From assembly GCF_000368265.1 (NCBI RefSeq), contig NZ_KB851219.1, positions 573,920 through 637,919 on the forward strand: a DNA stretch of 64,000 nt, written 5' to 3'. The stretch is from Acinetobacter brisouisimilis. Lineage in GTDB: Bacteria; Pseudomonadota; Gammaproteobacteria; Pseudomonadales; Moraxellaceae. Each line of letters starts with the position of its first letter. Position 1 is the stretch's first letter. The notes below the pieces were generated by a model, which worked only from the letters and a program-made list of their open reading frames with translations, was not told the origin of the DNA and made no database searches. Positions 1 through 8,948 of the stretch are shown here, piece by piece. Made by a program: the position numbers and the translations under genes.

Positions 1-533
1 CGATTGATGTGGCACATGCCGCAGGCATTCAGGTGATTTTCTTTAAAAATGGCTGGGATGCTGACTATGTTGAAGCAGGCGGCGAAGGTTCCCCGAATTT
101 TCATAAATCCAATGCCATTAAAACCATGAAGAAAAAGCCCGAGCTACAAGGCAAACTGTTGTCAAAAGGCGGGTGGGACTATGAACTGATTGATGAACTG
201 CAACCTGCATCACAGGATATTGTGATTGAAAAACCACGCTATAGCGGTTTCTTTCATACCCAACTGGACAGTATTTTACGTGCCAAAGGTATTCGCAATC
301 TGGTGTTTACAGGGATTGCTACCAACGTCTGCGTGGAGTCAACCTTACGTGATGGCTTCTTTTTAGAATATTTCGGGGTGTTGCTCGATGATGCCTGCTA
401 TCAGGCAGGACCGGTCGAAGCGCATGAAGCGACTTTATTTAATGTCAAAACTTTCTTTGGTTGGGTGTCCGATACCCAGAGTTTTGCCGAAAGTTTTGCT
501 CCAGTAACTCAGCCAATAGTTGAAGCAGTTTAA
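1..533 (+). CDS. rutB: Ureidoacrylate amidohydrolase RutB (5' end outside window)
   Basis: This isochorismatase-fold cysteine hydrolase releases carbamate and 3-aminoacrylate from (peroxy)ureidoacrylate in the Rut uracil-degradation pathway. The frame is open from the first base, so the N-terminus with the first catalytic Asp lies upstream. The visible part has the conserved lysine segment (EKPRYSGFF) and the nucleophile segment [11 protein letters not shown] with the catalytic Cys, followed by the family ending [12 protein letters not shown]. The gene stops 12 nt before rutC, whose ribosome-binding site AAGGAG overlaps the stop region, so the two are co-transcribed. The identification is firm because the C-terminal half closely follows the RutB pattern and the neighbours are rut genes. 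Confidence 0.93.
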   Translation, partial: IDVAHAAGIQVIFFKNGWDADYVEAGGEGSPNFHKSNAIKTMKKKPELQGKLLSKGGWDYELIDELQPASQDIVIEKPRYSGFFHTQLDSILRAKGIRNLVFTGIATNVCVESTLRDGFFLEYFGVLLDDACYQAGPVEAHEATLFNVKTFFGWVSDTQSFAESFAPVTQPIVEAV

Positions 534-545
534 GGAGATTCAGCC

Positions 546-926
546 ATGCCAAAGAATGTGATTATTCCTGAAGGAACCAGTAAACCGCTTGCGCCGTATG
601 TCCCTGCAACCAAAGCCGATAATATTGTCTATGTGTCGGGAACGTTAGCACTTGATGCCAATAACGAGGTGGTCTGTGTGAGTGATGCTGCAGGGCAAAC
701 CCGCTATGTGCTTGAAACTATTCAAAAGGTGATCACCACCGCAGGTGGCAGTATGGATGATGTGACGTTTAACTCAATTTTTATTCAGGATTGGGCGGAT
801 TATGCAGCAATCAATCAGGCTTATGCTGAATTTTTCCCAAATGATAAGCCTGCACGTTATTGTATTCAATGTGGTTTGGTCAAAGCTGAAGCCTTGGTTG
901 AAATTGCTTCAGTCGCACATCTTTAA
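546..926 (+). CDS. rutC: RutC, 3-aminoacrylate deaminase (RidA/YjgF family)
   Basis: This 126-residue RidA-family protein has the length expected of RutC. It begins [24 protein letters not shown] and carries the family features YVSGTLALD and, near the end, [19 protein letters not shown], which includes the conserved Arg-x-x-x-x-Cys region of the ligand pocket. The role in the Rut pathway is removal of the amino group from 3-aminoacrylate. It lies 12 nt after rutB with a clear AAGGAG site before the ATG. In E. coli rutD and rutE would follow; here the next gene is rutF. Confidence 0.93.
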   Translation: MPKNVIIPEGTSKPLAPYVPATKADNIVYVSGTLALDANNEVVCVSDAAGQTRYVLETIQKVITTAGGSMDDVTFNSIFIQDWADYAAINQAYAEFFPNDKPARYCIQCGLVKAEALVEIASVAHL

Positions 927-995
927 TCAATTTTTCATGCAGCGATTTGCCCCTGTTTGAAGGGGGAAGGCGGCGATGTATGCAAGGAGCAAACC

Positions 996-1589
996 ATGAG
1001 TATTTTACAACCGAGTTCACAAACGGCTGCTGCATTGAATAAAATGATGGCACAAACAGCAGCAGAAAATAATGTTCTTAAAACAACTACAGTGTTAAAT
1101 GCAACCCAGCAACAGTTTCGTAATGCCATGAGTAATCTGGCGGCAGCCGTAAATATTGTCACCACCGATGGTGAAGCAGGTCGGGCAGGTTTTACCGCTT
1201 CAGCTGTGTGTAGTGTAACCGATAGCCCACCGACGCTATTGGTGTGCCTAAACCGCAACGCATCGGTGTATCCTGTATTCCAGTCAAACCAAGTGCTATG
1301 TGTGAATACATTGGCACAGCAACATACACAACTGTCGAATGTATTTGGTGGCAAAACGCCAATGCCAGAGCGCTTTGCTCAAGGGGTATGGACTTCTTTG
1401 AGTACAGGTTCACCTGTTTTAACTGATGCAGTGGTGGCGTTTGACTGTAAAATTAGACAAGTCGTGGCAATCGGCACACATGACATTTTGTTTTGTGAAG
1501 TACAAGATTTACAACTCAATCATACAGGTGCGCAGGGGCTGATCTATTTTGATCGCGCCTATCATCATTTGACACGTCATCAATCATGA
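996..1589 (+). CDS. rutF: Flavin reductase RutF
   Basis: This NAD(P)H:FMN oxidoreductase would supply reduced flavin to the RutA monooxygenase. Residues from about 40 onward show the flavin-reductase fold: [41 protein letters not shown], and the ending [12 protein letters not shown] place the start at ATG 996 because an AAGGAG site lies at 984-989; an in-frame TTG at 957 lacks one. The protein is then 197 residues, about 30 longer than E. coli RutF, owing to an Ala/Gln/Thr-rich N-terminal segment. It follows rutC after 69 nt and precedes rutG by 30 nt. Confidence 0.9.
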   Translation: MSILQPSSQTAAALNKMMAQTAAENNVLKTTTVLNATQQQFRNAMSNLAAAVNIVTTDGEAGRAGFTASAVCSVTDSPPTLLVCLNRNASVYPVFQSNQVLCVNTLAQQHTQLSNVFGGKTPMPERFAQGVWTSLSTGSPVLTDAVVAFDCKIRQVVAIGTHDILFCEVQDLQLNHTGAQGLIYFDRAYHHLTRHQS

Positions 1590-1619
1590 CAACACCTTGA
1601 TAAACAAGGGAGTATTACT

Positions 1620-2966
1620 ATGAAAGAAAGTTGGTTTAATCAATGGCGACCTTATCGAGGTAATCTAGAGCAAACCCCTGTTGCAACTAATGAATACCTA
1701 CCTGCAGGGCAAACCCTTGTGCTGGGTATTCAGCATGCTTTCGCTATGTTTGGTGCGACGGTACTTGCACCGTTGTTGATGGGTTTTGATCCAAGCCTGA
1801 CCATGCTGATTACAGGCATCGGCACGATTATTTTCTTCCTGATCACAGGTGGGCGCGTCCCAAGTTATTTGGGTTCAAGTTTTGCGTTTATTGGTGCGGT
1901 GGCTGCGGTGACAGGTTATAACGGAGTCGGTGCGAATCCACACATTGCACTGGCACTCGGCGGAATTATTGCTTGCGGCATTGTGTATATGTTGGTTGGT
2001 TTACTGGTGATGAAAATCGGCACGGTATGGATTGAAAACTTGCTACCGCCTGTGGTGACGGGTTCAATTGTGATGATTATTGGTTTAAACCTTGCACCCG
2101 TAACCATCAAAGGCGTATCGGGCAACAGCTTTGATACATGGATGGCGCTAGTCACTGTACTGTGTATCGGGGGAATTGCGGTTTTTACCAAAGGGATGTT
2201 GCGCCGCTTACTGTTACTGGTTGGTCTGTTGTTGTCGTATGCGCTGTATTTTGTCTTGGCGAATGTTCTGGGTTTGGGTAAACCGATTGATTTTGCTCCG
2301 ATTGTCAATGCTGCATGGTTTGGTCTGCCAACCTTTCATCATCCTGAATTTAGCTTAAATGCCATGCTGTTGATTGCCCCTGTGGCGATTATTCTGATTG
2401 CTGAAAACTTAGGGCATTTTAAAGCCGTAAGTGGCATGACGGGACAAAATATCTCGCCGTATATGGGACGTGCCTTTTTTGCAGATGGTTTGTGTACCGC
2501 GTTGTCTGCATCGATCGGTGGTACAGGCATGACCACCTATGCAGAAAATATCGGGGTGATGGCTGCGACGCGCATTTATTCTACCTTGGTGTTTGTGATT
2601 GCAGGTGTGTTTGCAATGTTACTGGGCTTGTCACCAAAATTTGGCACGTTAGTCAGTACTATTCCCGTTGCGATTTTAGGTGGGGCATCAATTGTGGTTT
2701 TTGGTCTGATTACCATTGCAGGTGCTCGGATTTGGATGAGCAATCAGGTCGATCTTACTCAAAATGGCAATATGTTAGTGGCTGCAATCACCATCATTAT
2801 GGGGACAGGCAATTATTCATTGCATATCGGGCAGTTTGATCTGGGCGGGATCGGGACAGCAACCTTTGCTGCAATTTTATTGAATCTGGTCTTAAACCGA
2901 AAATCGATGCAACCCCAATTGACTCAAGGGCCTGCATTAAGCGAATCGCAGATTGTATCTAAATAA
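1620..2966 (+). CDS. rutG: Pyrimidine permease RutG (NCS2/NAT family)
   Basis: This 448-residue integral membrane protein of the nucleobase-ascorbate transporter family is placed to import uracil or thymine for the Rut enzymes. It has many hydrophobic segments and the family motifs LGIQHAFAMFGATVLAPLL near the N-terminus, the AENLGH segment near residue 260, and SIGGTGMTTYAENIG around residues 298-312, which form the substrate and proton site in NCS2 proteins. It is the last gene of the rut operon in the window. Start at ATG 1620 follows a weak AAGGGAG-type site. Confidence 0.92.
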   Translation: MKESWFNQWRPYRGNLEQTPVATNEYLPAGQTLVLGIQHAFAMFGATVLAPLLMGFDPSLTMLITGIGTIIFFLITGGRVPSYLGSSFAFIGAVAAVTGYNGVGANPHIALALGGIIACGIVYMLVGLLVMKIGTVWIENLLPPVVTGSIVMIIGLNLAPVTIKGVSGNSFDTWMALVTVLCIGGIAVFTKGMLRRLLLLVGLLLSYALYFVLANVLGLGKPIDFAPIVNAAWFGLPTFHHPEFSLNAMLLIAPVAIILIAENLGHFKAVSGMTGQNISPYMGRAFFADGLCTALSASIGGTGMTTYAENIGVMAATRIYSTLVFVIAGVFAMLLGLSPKFGTLVSTIPVAILGGASIVVFGLITIAGARIWMSNQVDLTQNGNMLVAAITIIMGTGNYSLHIGQFDLGGIGTATFAAILLNLVLNRKSMQPQLTQGPALSESQIVSK

Positions 2967-3291
2967 CAAGAGTCAGATATAAAATCTCTAGAGAAATAGG
3001 ATACGTGAAAGTGTCAGTTGCATGTTTGAGGCCAGGGTTGAATTTACAAGATGCTGTTTTTCAATGGTTTAATTGAATTGATGGTATTTGACCGAGTTTG
3101 CAACTGACAGATGGTTCGACCTAAGATATGCTGAAAACTGTAAGACTCCGTCCTCGTACCTAATTGATTTTCAATAGCCTTAATAAAAATTTTCAGTGAG
3201 ATCAGTTTAAAAGGCTTCTTTCATTATGTTGTGTTAAAAAAAGCCGATCATTGATCGGCTTTAATTTTTATTGGATTTGATACTGATAATT
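2967..3291. other. Non-coding gap between rutG and trmA
   Basis: These 325 bases separate two convergent genes. The only structure I can support is the hairpin at 3240-3262. No good open frame, repeat or rutG-side terminator with a T-run is visible in the remainder. Confidence 0.5.
3233..3262 (-). terminator. Rho-independent terminator of trmA
   Basis: The inverted repeat AAAGCCGATC / GATCGGCTTT (3240-3262) is followed on the minus strand by a run of T (the A-run at 3234-3240 on the plus strand). It lies about 30 nt past the trmA stop. Confidence 0.85.
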
Positions 3292-4377
3292 TTAAATCTT
3301 TTCCAGCAACACACCACTTTCAACATGGTGGGTATATGGGAATTGATCAAACAGGGCAAAACGCTGAATACGATGGGTCTGGCTCAATGTTTTCAGGTTG
3401 TCATGTAAAGTGTCTGGGTTACATGAAATATAAATGATGCGTTTAAACTGCTGTAAAAGCTGTAAGGTGGCATCGTCAATTCCTGCACGTGGTGGATCGA
3501 CAAACACGGTATCGAACTGATATTCGCCTAGGTTGATTTGTGCTTCCTGTAAACGACGGAATTCACGTTCACCATGAAAGGCTTGGGTAAATTCTTCTGC
3601 AGCTAGACGGGCAATCTGAATATTTTCAATCTGGTTTTTTTCAATATTCCATTCGGCAGCATAGACCGAAGATTTTGCCAGTTCGGTTGCCAGTACGCGC
3701 TCAAATTTTTGTGAAAGTGGTAAGGTGAAGTTACCGTTACCACAGTACAACTCAAGCAAATGTCCTGAGGCATCATTTGCTACATCACAAGCCCAGTGCA
3801 ACATTTTTTCACAGACTTTGGCATTGGGCTGGGTAAAACCACCTTCAATTTGCTTATAAAAGTAGTTGCGACCGTCAATTTCTAGTTGTTCCACCACAAA
3901 GTCATCGGTCAGCACCAGTTTTTGCCCACGGCTACGACCAATGATTTTAATATTCAGTTGTTGCTCCAGCGCTTTTGCCGCAGCAATCCACTGTTCATCG
4001 AGTTTACGATGATAGATCAGTGTCACCAGCATTTCACCGCTCAGTGTTGCCAGAAAGTCGACTTCAAATAAACGGCGATGCAGTTCAGGTTGTGCTTTGA
4101 GTGCATTTAACAACACAGGCATTAAATCATTAATGCTTTGTGCTGCGATTGGGAAGTTATCAACACGTACCACTTGTTTTTCTTTATTGTCGGTGTTGCG
4201 TTCAAACATGGCATAAAACAAATCCGTGTCGGTATGCCAGATGCGAAATTCTGCACGCATACGAAAATGCTGTTCGGGAGAATCGAACACTTCAAGATTT
4301 GGCGTTTGGAATTCGGCAAACTGGGTGCGGATACGCTCGACTTTGTCTTGCAGTTGTTGTTGATATGCAGAGGTCAT
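3292..4377 (-). CDS. trmA: tRNA (uracil-5-)-methyltransferase TrmA
   Basis: This SAM-dependent enzyme makes 5-methyluridine at position 54 of the tRNA T-loop. The 361-residue protein matches the family along its length: [10 protein letters not shown] near the N-terminus, the SAM-binding motif [15 protein letters not shown], the VDPPRAG motif, the catalytic-Cys motif YISCNPDTL and the ending [17 protein letters not shown] choose ATG at 4377; a TTG six bases upstream is also open. It stands alone, with its own terminator and about 160 nt from the putA stop upstream. Confidence 0.95.
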   Translation of the reverse strand: MTSAYQQQLQDKVERIRTQFAEFQTPNLEVFDSPEQHFRMRAEFRIWHTDTDLFYAMFERNTDNKEKQVVRVDNFPIAAQSINDLMPVLLNALKAQPELHRRLFEVDFLATLSGEMLVTLIYHRKLDEQWIAAAKALEQQLNIKIIGRSRGQKLVLTDDFVVEQLEIDGRNYFYKQIEGGFTQPNAKVCEKMLHWACDVANDASGHLLELYCGNGNFTLPLSQKFERVLATELAKSSVYAAEWNIEKNQIENIQIARLAAEEFTQAFHGEREFRRLQEAQINLGEYQFDTVFVDPPRAGIDDATLQLLQQFKRIIYISCNPDTLHDNLKTLSQTHRIQRFALFDQFPYTHHVESGVLLEKI

Positions 4378-4459
4378 GAACAAAAAAATACACGTTAAAC
4401 GAAAACGGCAATCTTAACAAACTCGGCTGCTTTAGCCTAGTTTTGCGCTGCAATTGTGT

Positions 4460-4502
4460 GAAAAGAAAAAAACCTCTGTAACGATTGAAGCTGTTACAGA
4501 GG
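4460..4502 (-). terminator. Rho-independent terminator of putA
   Basis: A 10-bp perfect stem, CCTCTGTAAC (4473-4482) with GTTACAGAGG (4493-4502), is followed on the minus strand by a long T-rich run (plus-strand A-run 4461-4472). It starts 38 nt past the putA stop. Confidence 0.9.
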
Positions 4503-4540
4503 TGCTAAGGGAGAGCCAGAAAATAAGGAAGGAAAAGTTT

Positions 4541-7500
4541 TTAGTCAGCCATGGTCATCAGGCTAGCGTTACCGCCTGCGGCTGCGGTGTTAATGCTAAT
4601 CGCACGTTCAATGACCAGACGTTCGAGCGGAATGTCAGCGCTGTTGCTTGCCATGTGAGTAATGCTGACAATTGCCCCTGTGCGACTCGCCATGACTTTT
4701 TGCAATGCTTCCAAATCTTGTTTTGAACCGTGATGCAGCACAGCATCATAATCAGCTTTGGCAATGTCATCGGTGAGTTTGATGGCATCCAAAATGGCTT
4801 TTGGCAATGACTGTGCATATTTGGTAAAGAAAGCATTGTCACGTTTTAGCAGCGCTTTTGAGTTCACTGCGAAAATGGCAAGCAGTTGATAAACTTGCTC
4901 CTGTTCAGTGCTCGCAAGTGATAGCACACTTTCACGCGGCAAAATCACATACTGGTTACTTTCACCTGTTGGACCTTGCAATTCATAGATTTTATCGACC
5001 ATGAAGTTTGGAACAGCATTGCTGTTGATCCCACTGATGTTTTTTGTAGCCCATGCTTTAAATGCCTGATAGTTTTGTGTTGCCGTTGCATTTTGATCGA
5101 CCAATGTGGTTTTTACTGCAAATGGTGTGGTTAAGCCTGCTGATGCATGGTTTTGCATGAGGCGATACAAATACAGTGGGCCGCCTGCTTTTGGCCCTGT
5201 ACCTGATAAGCCTTCGCCACCAAACGGTTGCACACCAACCACTGCACCGACAATGTTACGATTAATGTACAGGTTACCAACATGTGCAGAATCAACCACT
5301 TTCTGAATGGTCTCATCAATACGGGTATGTAAGCCCATAGTCAAACCATATCCTTTGGCATTGATCTGCTGCATGAGGGCATCCAGCTCTCCGTATTTAT
5401 AAGTCACGACGTGTAATACTGGACCAAACACCTCGCGCTCCAAGTCATTGAGGTTTGGTAACTCAATCAGGGTTGGCGGTACGAATGTGCCTTGCCCAAG
5501 TTGGGCTTGAGTCGCTGCTTGGTCAAACATCAATTGATGCACAGGGTAGCCTTTGCCTTGCATTTTGCTGATATGGCGCTGAATGTTTTGCTGAGCTTCA
5601 GCATCAATCACAGGACCAATATCGGTTTTGAGTAAGTAAGGATTGCCCACGCGCAGTTGTTGCATTGCACCTTTGAGCATGGTTAAAACCGTTTTTGCAT
5701 TATCTTCTTGCACACATAAAATACGTAGCGCCGAACAGCGTTGACCTGCACTGTCAAATGCCGAGTTCACTGCATCAAACACCACCTGTTCGGTCAGTGC
5801 TGATGAATCGACGATCATGGCATTTTGACCACCCGTTTCAGCAATCAAAGTCACAGGTTGACCATGCTGGGTTAAACGCTGCGCTACGGTTTTTTGCAGG
5901 ATTTTCGCAACTTCAGTTGAACCCGTGAACATGATGCCGCTGATACGTGCATCTTGGCTGAGTTTCGCACCGATGGTTTCACCTTGACCTGGCATGAACT
6001 GTAAAACTGCTTGTGGAACACCTGCTTCATGCAGCATTTTCACTGCTTGGAAAGCAACCAACGGGGTTTGTTCAGCAGGTTTGGCAATCACGCAGTTACC
6101 TGTCACTAGCGCTGCAGCGATTTGCCCTGTGAAGATGGCCAATGGGAAGTTCCATGGGCTAATACACAAGATAGTTCCCAGACTTTGCAAGGCTTTTTGA
6201 TTTGGGAAATGCTGTGCCTGCTTTGCGTAATAACGTAAGAAATCAACTGCTTCACGCACTTCGGCAATTGCATTGGCATAGGTTTTACCACTTTCACGGC
6301 AAAGCAAGACCAATAGTTCCAGTAGGCGTTCTTCCATCAGGTCGGCAGCACGTTCCAGCGCTTGAGCACGTAACGCAATAGGGGTATTTTGCCATGCACT
6401 ATGCTGAGACTGTGCTTGCTGCAAGGCTTGTTCAACTTGCTCAACGGTTGCTTCATTGACATGACCCACCACATCGCGATGGTTGGCAGGGTTAATCACC
6501 ACTTGGTTATTGCCCTGAGTTTCAGTAAGTTGTCCTGCAACCAGTGCTTGGCTGTGCCATCGATGCTGCGCGAATTGTTTGGCGACCGCATTTAATTCTT
6601 CAAGACAACTGTCATTGGCAAGGTCAAAACCTTTCGAATTGACGCGGTCTAGGCTATACAAATTCTTTGGAAATGGGATTGAGGCATGTTTCAAACCCAC
6701 AGTTTTGTCATGTTGGGTATTTTGCTCAATTTCCTTGATTGGAGATTGAATCAGATCGTCAATTTTCAGATTTTGATCCGCAATACGGTTGACGAAAGAG
6801 GTATTTGCACCATTTTCCAGTAAACGACGCACCAAATACGCGAGCAGGGTTTCATGCGTACCCACAGGCGCATAAATACGACATGGCACACCGAGTTTAC
6901 CTTCCGCTTTCGAGCCGACAACATTTTCATACAGTGGTTCGCCCATGCCGTGAAGACATTGGAATTCGTACTGACCTTCGTAGTATTTTTCTGGGTTGGC
7001 AAGGTTGTAAATCGTTGCCAAGGTTTGCGCATTGTGGCTGGCAAATTGCGGATAAATAAATTCAGGCTCAGCCAGTAATTTTTTCGCACAGGCAATATAC
7101 GACAAGTCAGTATGCACTTTACGAGTATAAACAGGGTAGTCGCTCATGCCATCAATTTGGGCTTTTTTGATTTCACTGTCCCAGTACGCGCCTTTCACCA
7201 GACGAATCATCAGACGTTTTTTGCTGCGTTTTGCCAAATCAATAATGTAGTCCACTACGAAGAAGCAGCGTTTTTGGTAAGCCTGAATCACAAAACCAAT
7301 GCCTTTCCAGTCTGCCAAGTCAGGCTCAAAGCATAAACGCTCAAGCAATTCTAGAGACAGTTCAAGGCGGTCGGTTTCTTCAGCATCAATATTTAATCCG
7401 ATATTGTATTGCTTGGCTAAGCGAGCCAATTCTAAAACACGGTTATACAGCTCTGTATGTACACGATCATGTTGCGCACGTTGGTAGCGCGGGTGAATCG

Positions 7501-8302
7501 CAGATAATTTAATTGAAATCCCTGCGCCTGTATAAACATCTTTATCAGTTGTTGCTTTACCAATCGCATGAATCGCAGAGACATAATCCTGCATATAACG
7601 GTCAGCATCACGCTCAGTAAATGCCGCCTCACCCAGCATGTCGTATGAGTAACGGAAACCTTTGGCTTCTAAAGTTTTGGCATGATTCAACGCTGCTTCA
7701 ATGGTTTCACCTGTCACAAACTGTTCGCCCATCATGCGCATAGCAACATCAACTGCTTTACGAATAATGCCACGCCCACTGCGTGCCAAAATTCCCGTTA
7801 AAACACCCGATAAACTCATGCCGCTTTGTGGCTGCATGATTTTGCCAGTTAGCATCAGACCCCATGCTGCGGCATTGACAAACATCAGGCTACTTTGCCC
7901 CACATGTTCTTTCCAGTTGCCCTGATTGATTTTGTCGCGGATGAGCAAGTCACGAGTTGCTGTATCTGGAATCCGCAGCAGTGCTTCTGCCAAACACATC
8001 AATGCCACACCTTCGTGAGAAGACAATGAAAACTCTTGCAACAAGCCCTGCACAATGCCTGCTTTACCCGCAGACGCTTTACGCTCACGTAAACCGCTGG
8101 ACAAACGAAACGCCAGTTCATAAATCTTTTTGTCCAGTTCGCTTGGAAGTTTGGCGAATTGTAAAAGTTGCTGAACCGCTTCAGGTTCAGGACGGCGCCA
8201 TGCCTGATTAATCTTGTTTTCGAAGTTATTTTTTTCGTCAAAAAGAGTGATATCAGTAACAGTGGTCGATTGAGTTGCAGTGACCTTTTCAGTTTCCATC
8301 AT
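4541..8302 (-). CDS. putA: Bifunctional proline dehydrogenase / glutamate-semialdehyde dehydrogenase PutA (no DNA-binding domain)
   Basis: PutA oxidises proline to glutamate in two steps on the inner face of the membrane. The FAD-binding proline dehydrogenase barrel occupies roughly residues 80-520 (KDVYTGAGISIKLSAIHPR, RLMIRLVKGAYWD, HNAQTLA). The aldehyde dehydrogenase domain follows (ISPWNFPLAIFTGQIAAAL; catalytic Cys in FDSAGQRCSALR; Glu in IAETGGQNAMIVDSS). A C-terminal domain ending ISINTAAAGGNASLM is the one seen in long PutA proteins. At 1253 residues it lacks the N-terminal ribbon-helix-helix repressor of E. coli PutA (1320 residues); the sequence starts almost directly with the arm region. 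It is divergent from an Lrp-type regulator, which presumably takes over control. The start carries two adjacent ATG codons (8302, 8299). Confidence 0.96.
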   Translation of the reverse strand: MMETEKVTATQSTTVTDITLFDEKNNFENKINQAWRRPEPEAVQQLLQFAKLPSELDKKIYELAFRLSSGLRERKASAGKAGIVQGLLQEFSLSSHEGVALMCLAEALLRIPDTATRDLLIRDKINQGNWKEHVGQSSLMFVNAAAWGLMLTGKIMQPQSGMSLSGVLTGILARSGRGIIRKAVDVAMRMMGEQFVTGETIEAALNHAKTLEAKGFRYSYDMLGEAAFTERDADRYMQDYVSAIHAIGKATTDKDVYTGAGISIKLSAIHPRYQRAQHDRVHTELYNRVLELARLAKQYNIGLNIDAEETDRLELSLELLERLCFEPDLADWKGIGFVIQAYQKRCFFVVDYIIDLAKRSKKRLMIRLVKGAYWDSEIKKAQIDGMSDYPVYTRKVHTDLSYIACAKKLLAEPEFIYPQFASHNAQTLATIYNLANPEKYYEGQYEFQCLHGMGEPLYENVVGSKAEGKLGVPCRIYAPVGTHETLLAYLVRRLLENGANTSFVNRIADQNLKIDDLIQSPIKEIEQNTQHDKTVGLKHASIPFPKNLYSLDRVNSKGFDLANDSCLEELNAVAKQFAQHRWHSQALVAGQLTETQGNNQVVINPANHRDVVGHVNEATVEQVEQALQQAQSQHSAWQNTPIALRAQALERAADLMEERLLELLVLLCRESGKTYANAIAEVREAVDFLRYYAKQAQHFPNQKALQSLGTILCISPWNFPLAIFTGQIAAALVTGNCVIAKPAEQTPLVAFQAVKMLHEAGVPQAVLQFMPGQGETIGAKLSQDARISGIMFTGSTEVAKILQKTVAQRLTQHGQPVTLIAETGGQNAMIVDSSALTEQVVFDAVNSAFDSAGQRCSALRILCVQEDNAKTVLTMLKGAMQQLRVGNPYLLKTDIGPVIDAEAQQNIQRHISKMQGKGYPVHQLMFDQAATQAQLGQGTFVPPTLIELPNLNDLEREVFGPVLHVVTYKYGELDALMQQINAKGYGLTMGLHTRIDETIQKVVDSAHVGNLYINRNIVGAVVGVQPFGGEGLSGTGPKAGGPLYLYRLMQNHASAGLTTPFAVKTTLVDQNATATQNYQAFKAWATKNISGINSNAVPNFMVDKIYELQGPTGESNQYVILPRESVLSLASTEQEQVYQLLAIFAVNSKALLKRDNAFFTKYAQSLPKAILDAIKLTDDIAKADYDAVLHHGSKQDLEALQKVMASRTGAIVSITHMASNSADIPLERLVIERAISINTAAAGGNASLMTMAD

Positions 8303-8358
8303 GGCGCGTGTCCCGTTGCTAAAAAAATTGAACCAGAGGTGGATTAAATCTATAATTG

Positions 8359-8405
8359 CAAAATAATTACCGAATAACTCACTATAATTCGGGTTATTTT
8401 TAGAG
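8359..8405. promoter_or_regulatory. Shared put upstream element, putA/regulator copy
   Basis: This intergenic block between putA and the divergent regulator gene has a near-identical copy upstream of putP (10508-10553). It contains an imperfect dyad: AATTACCGAAT (8365-8375) and ATTCGGGTTATT (8387-8398). A TATAAT lies inside at 8383-8388 and could be the -10 box of the rightward gene. The element ends 56 nt before the putA start and 10 nt before the regulator start. I infer an operator for the Lrp-type protein, possibly also autoregulatory. Confidence 0.65.
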
Positions 8406-8415
8406 AATAATTCAT

Positions 8416-8901
8416 ATGTCAGATGCTTTTTTTAGCCTTGACCGTACAGACCTCAAAATTCTGGATTTGTTGCAAAAAGATGGGCGAATTTCCAATATTA
8501 AATTGGCAGAAGCAGTCAACCTGTCGCCAACAGCCGTGATGGCACGCGTACAGAAACTCAATAAAGAAAATTTTATTTCGGGTTATTACGCACATCTCAA
8601 TCCTGAGAAATTACACGCAGGTTTTTTGGTATTCGTTGAAATTTTATTGGATAAAACCACGCCACACGTACTGGAAGATTTTATTGATGCGGTGCAGCAG
8701 TACCCTGAAATTCTAGAATGTCACATGACCAGTGGTGGCTTTGATTTTGTCGTGAAAATCCGTAGTCAAAACATGGACGAATTTCGCCGTATAGCAGGGC
8801 AGGTACTCTGGCATTTGCCAGGCGTGAAGGAAACCCGTAGTTATCCTGTCATGCAGGTGGTGAAGGAAACTACACAAATTAAATTACAAAGTAAGAAATA
8901 A
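8416..8901 (+). CDS. Lrp/AsnC-family transcriptional regulator, probable regulator of proline catabolism
   Basis: This 161-residue protein has the standard Lrp layout: an N-terminal winged helix-turn-helix (LDRTDLKILDLLQKDGRISNI, LAEAVNLSPTAVMARVQKL) and a C-terminal RAM ligand-binding domain (VFVEILLDKT, HMTSGGFDFVVKIRS). The gene is divergent from putA and lies between putA and putP, so control of proline use is the natural inference; PutR-type Lrp regulators do this in other proteobacteria. The shared element at 8359-8405 and 10508-10553 fits. The effector, perhaps proline, cannot be read from the sequence. Confidence 0.9.
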   Translation: MSDAFFSLDRTDLKILDLLQKDGRISNIKLAEAVNLSPTAVMARVQKLNKENFISGYYAHLNPEKLHAGFLVFVEILLDKTTPHVLEDFIDAVQQYPEILECHMTSGGFDFVVKIRSQNMDEFRRIAGQVLWHLPGVKETRSYPVMQVVKETTQIKLQSKK

Positions 8902-8928
8902 AAAAGGCATGCTAAAGCATGCCTTTTT
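8902..8928. terminator. Bidirectional terminator between the Lrp gene and putP
   Basis: AAAGGCATGC / GCATGCCTTT with a TAAA loop, with an A-run on the left and a T-run on the right. It sits directly after the stop of the regulator gene and 20 nt from the stop of convergent putP, and can serve both. Confidence 0.9.
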
Positions 8929-8948
8929 GGTGGCCTGAAACAAATCAA

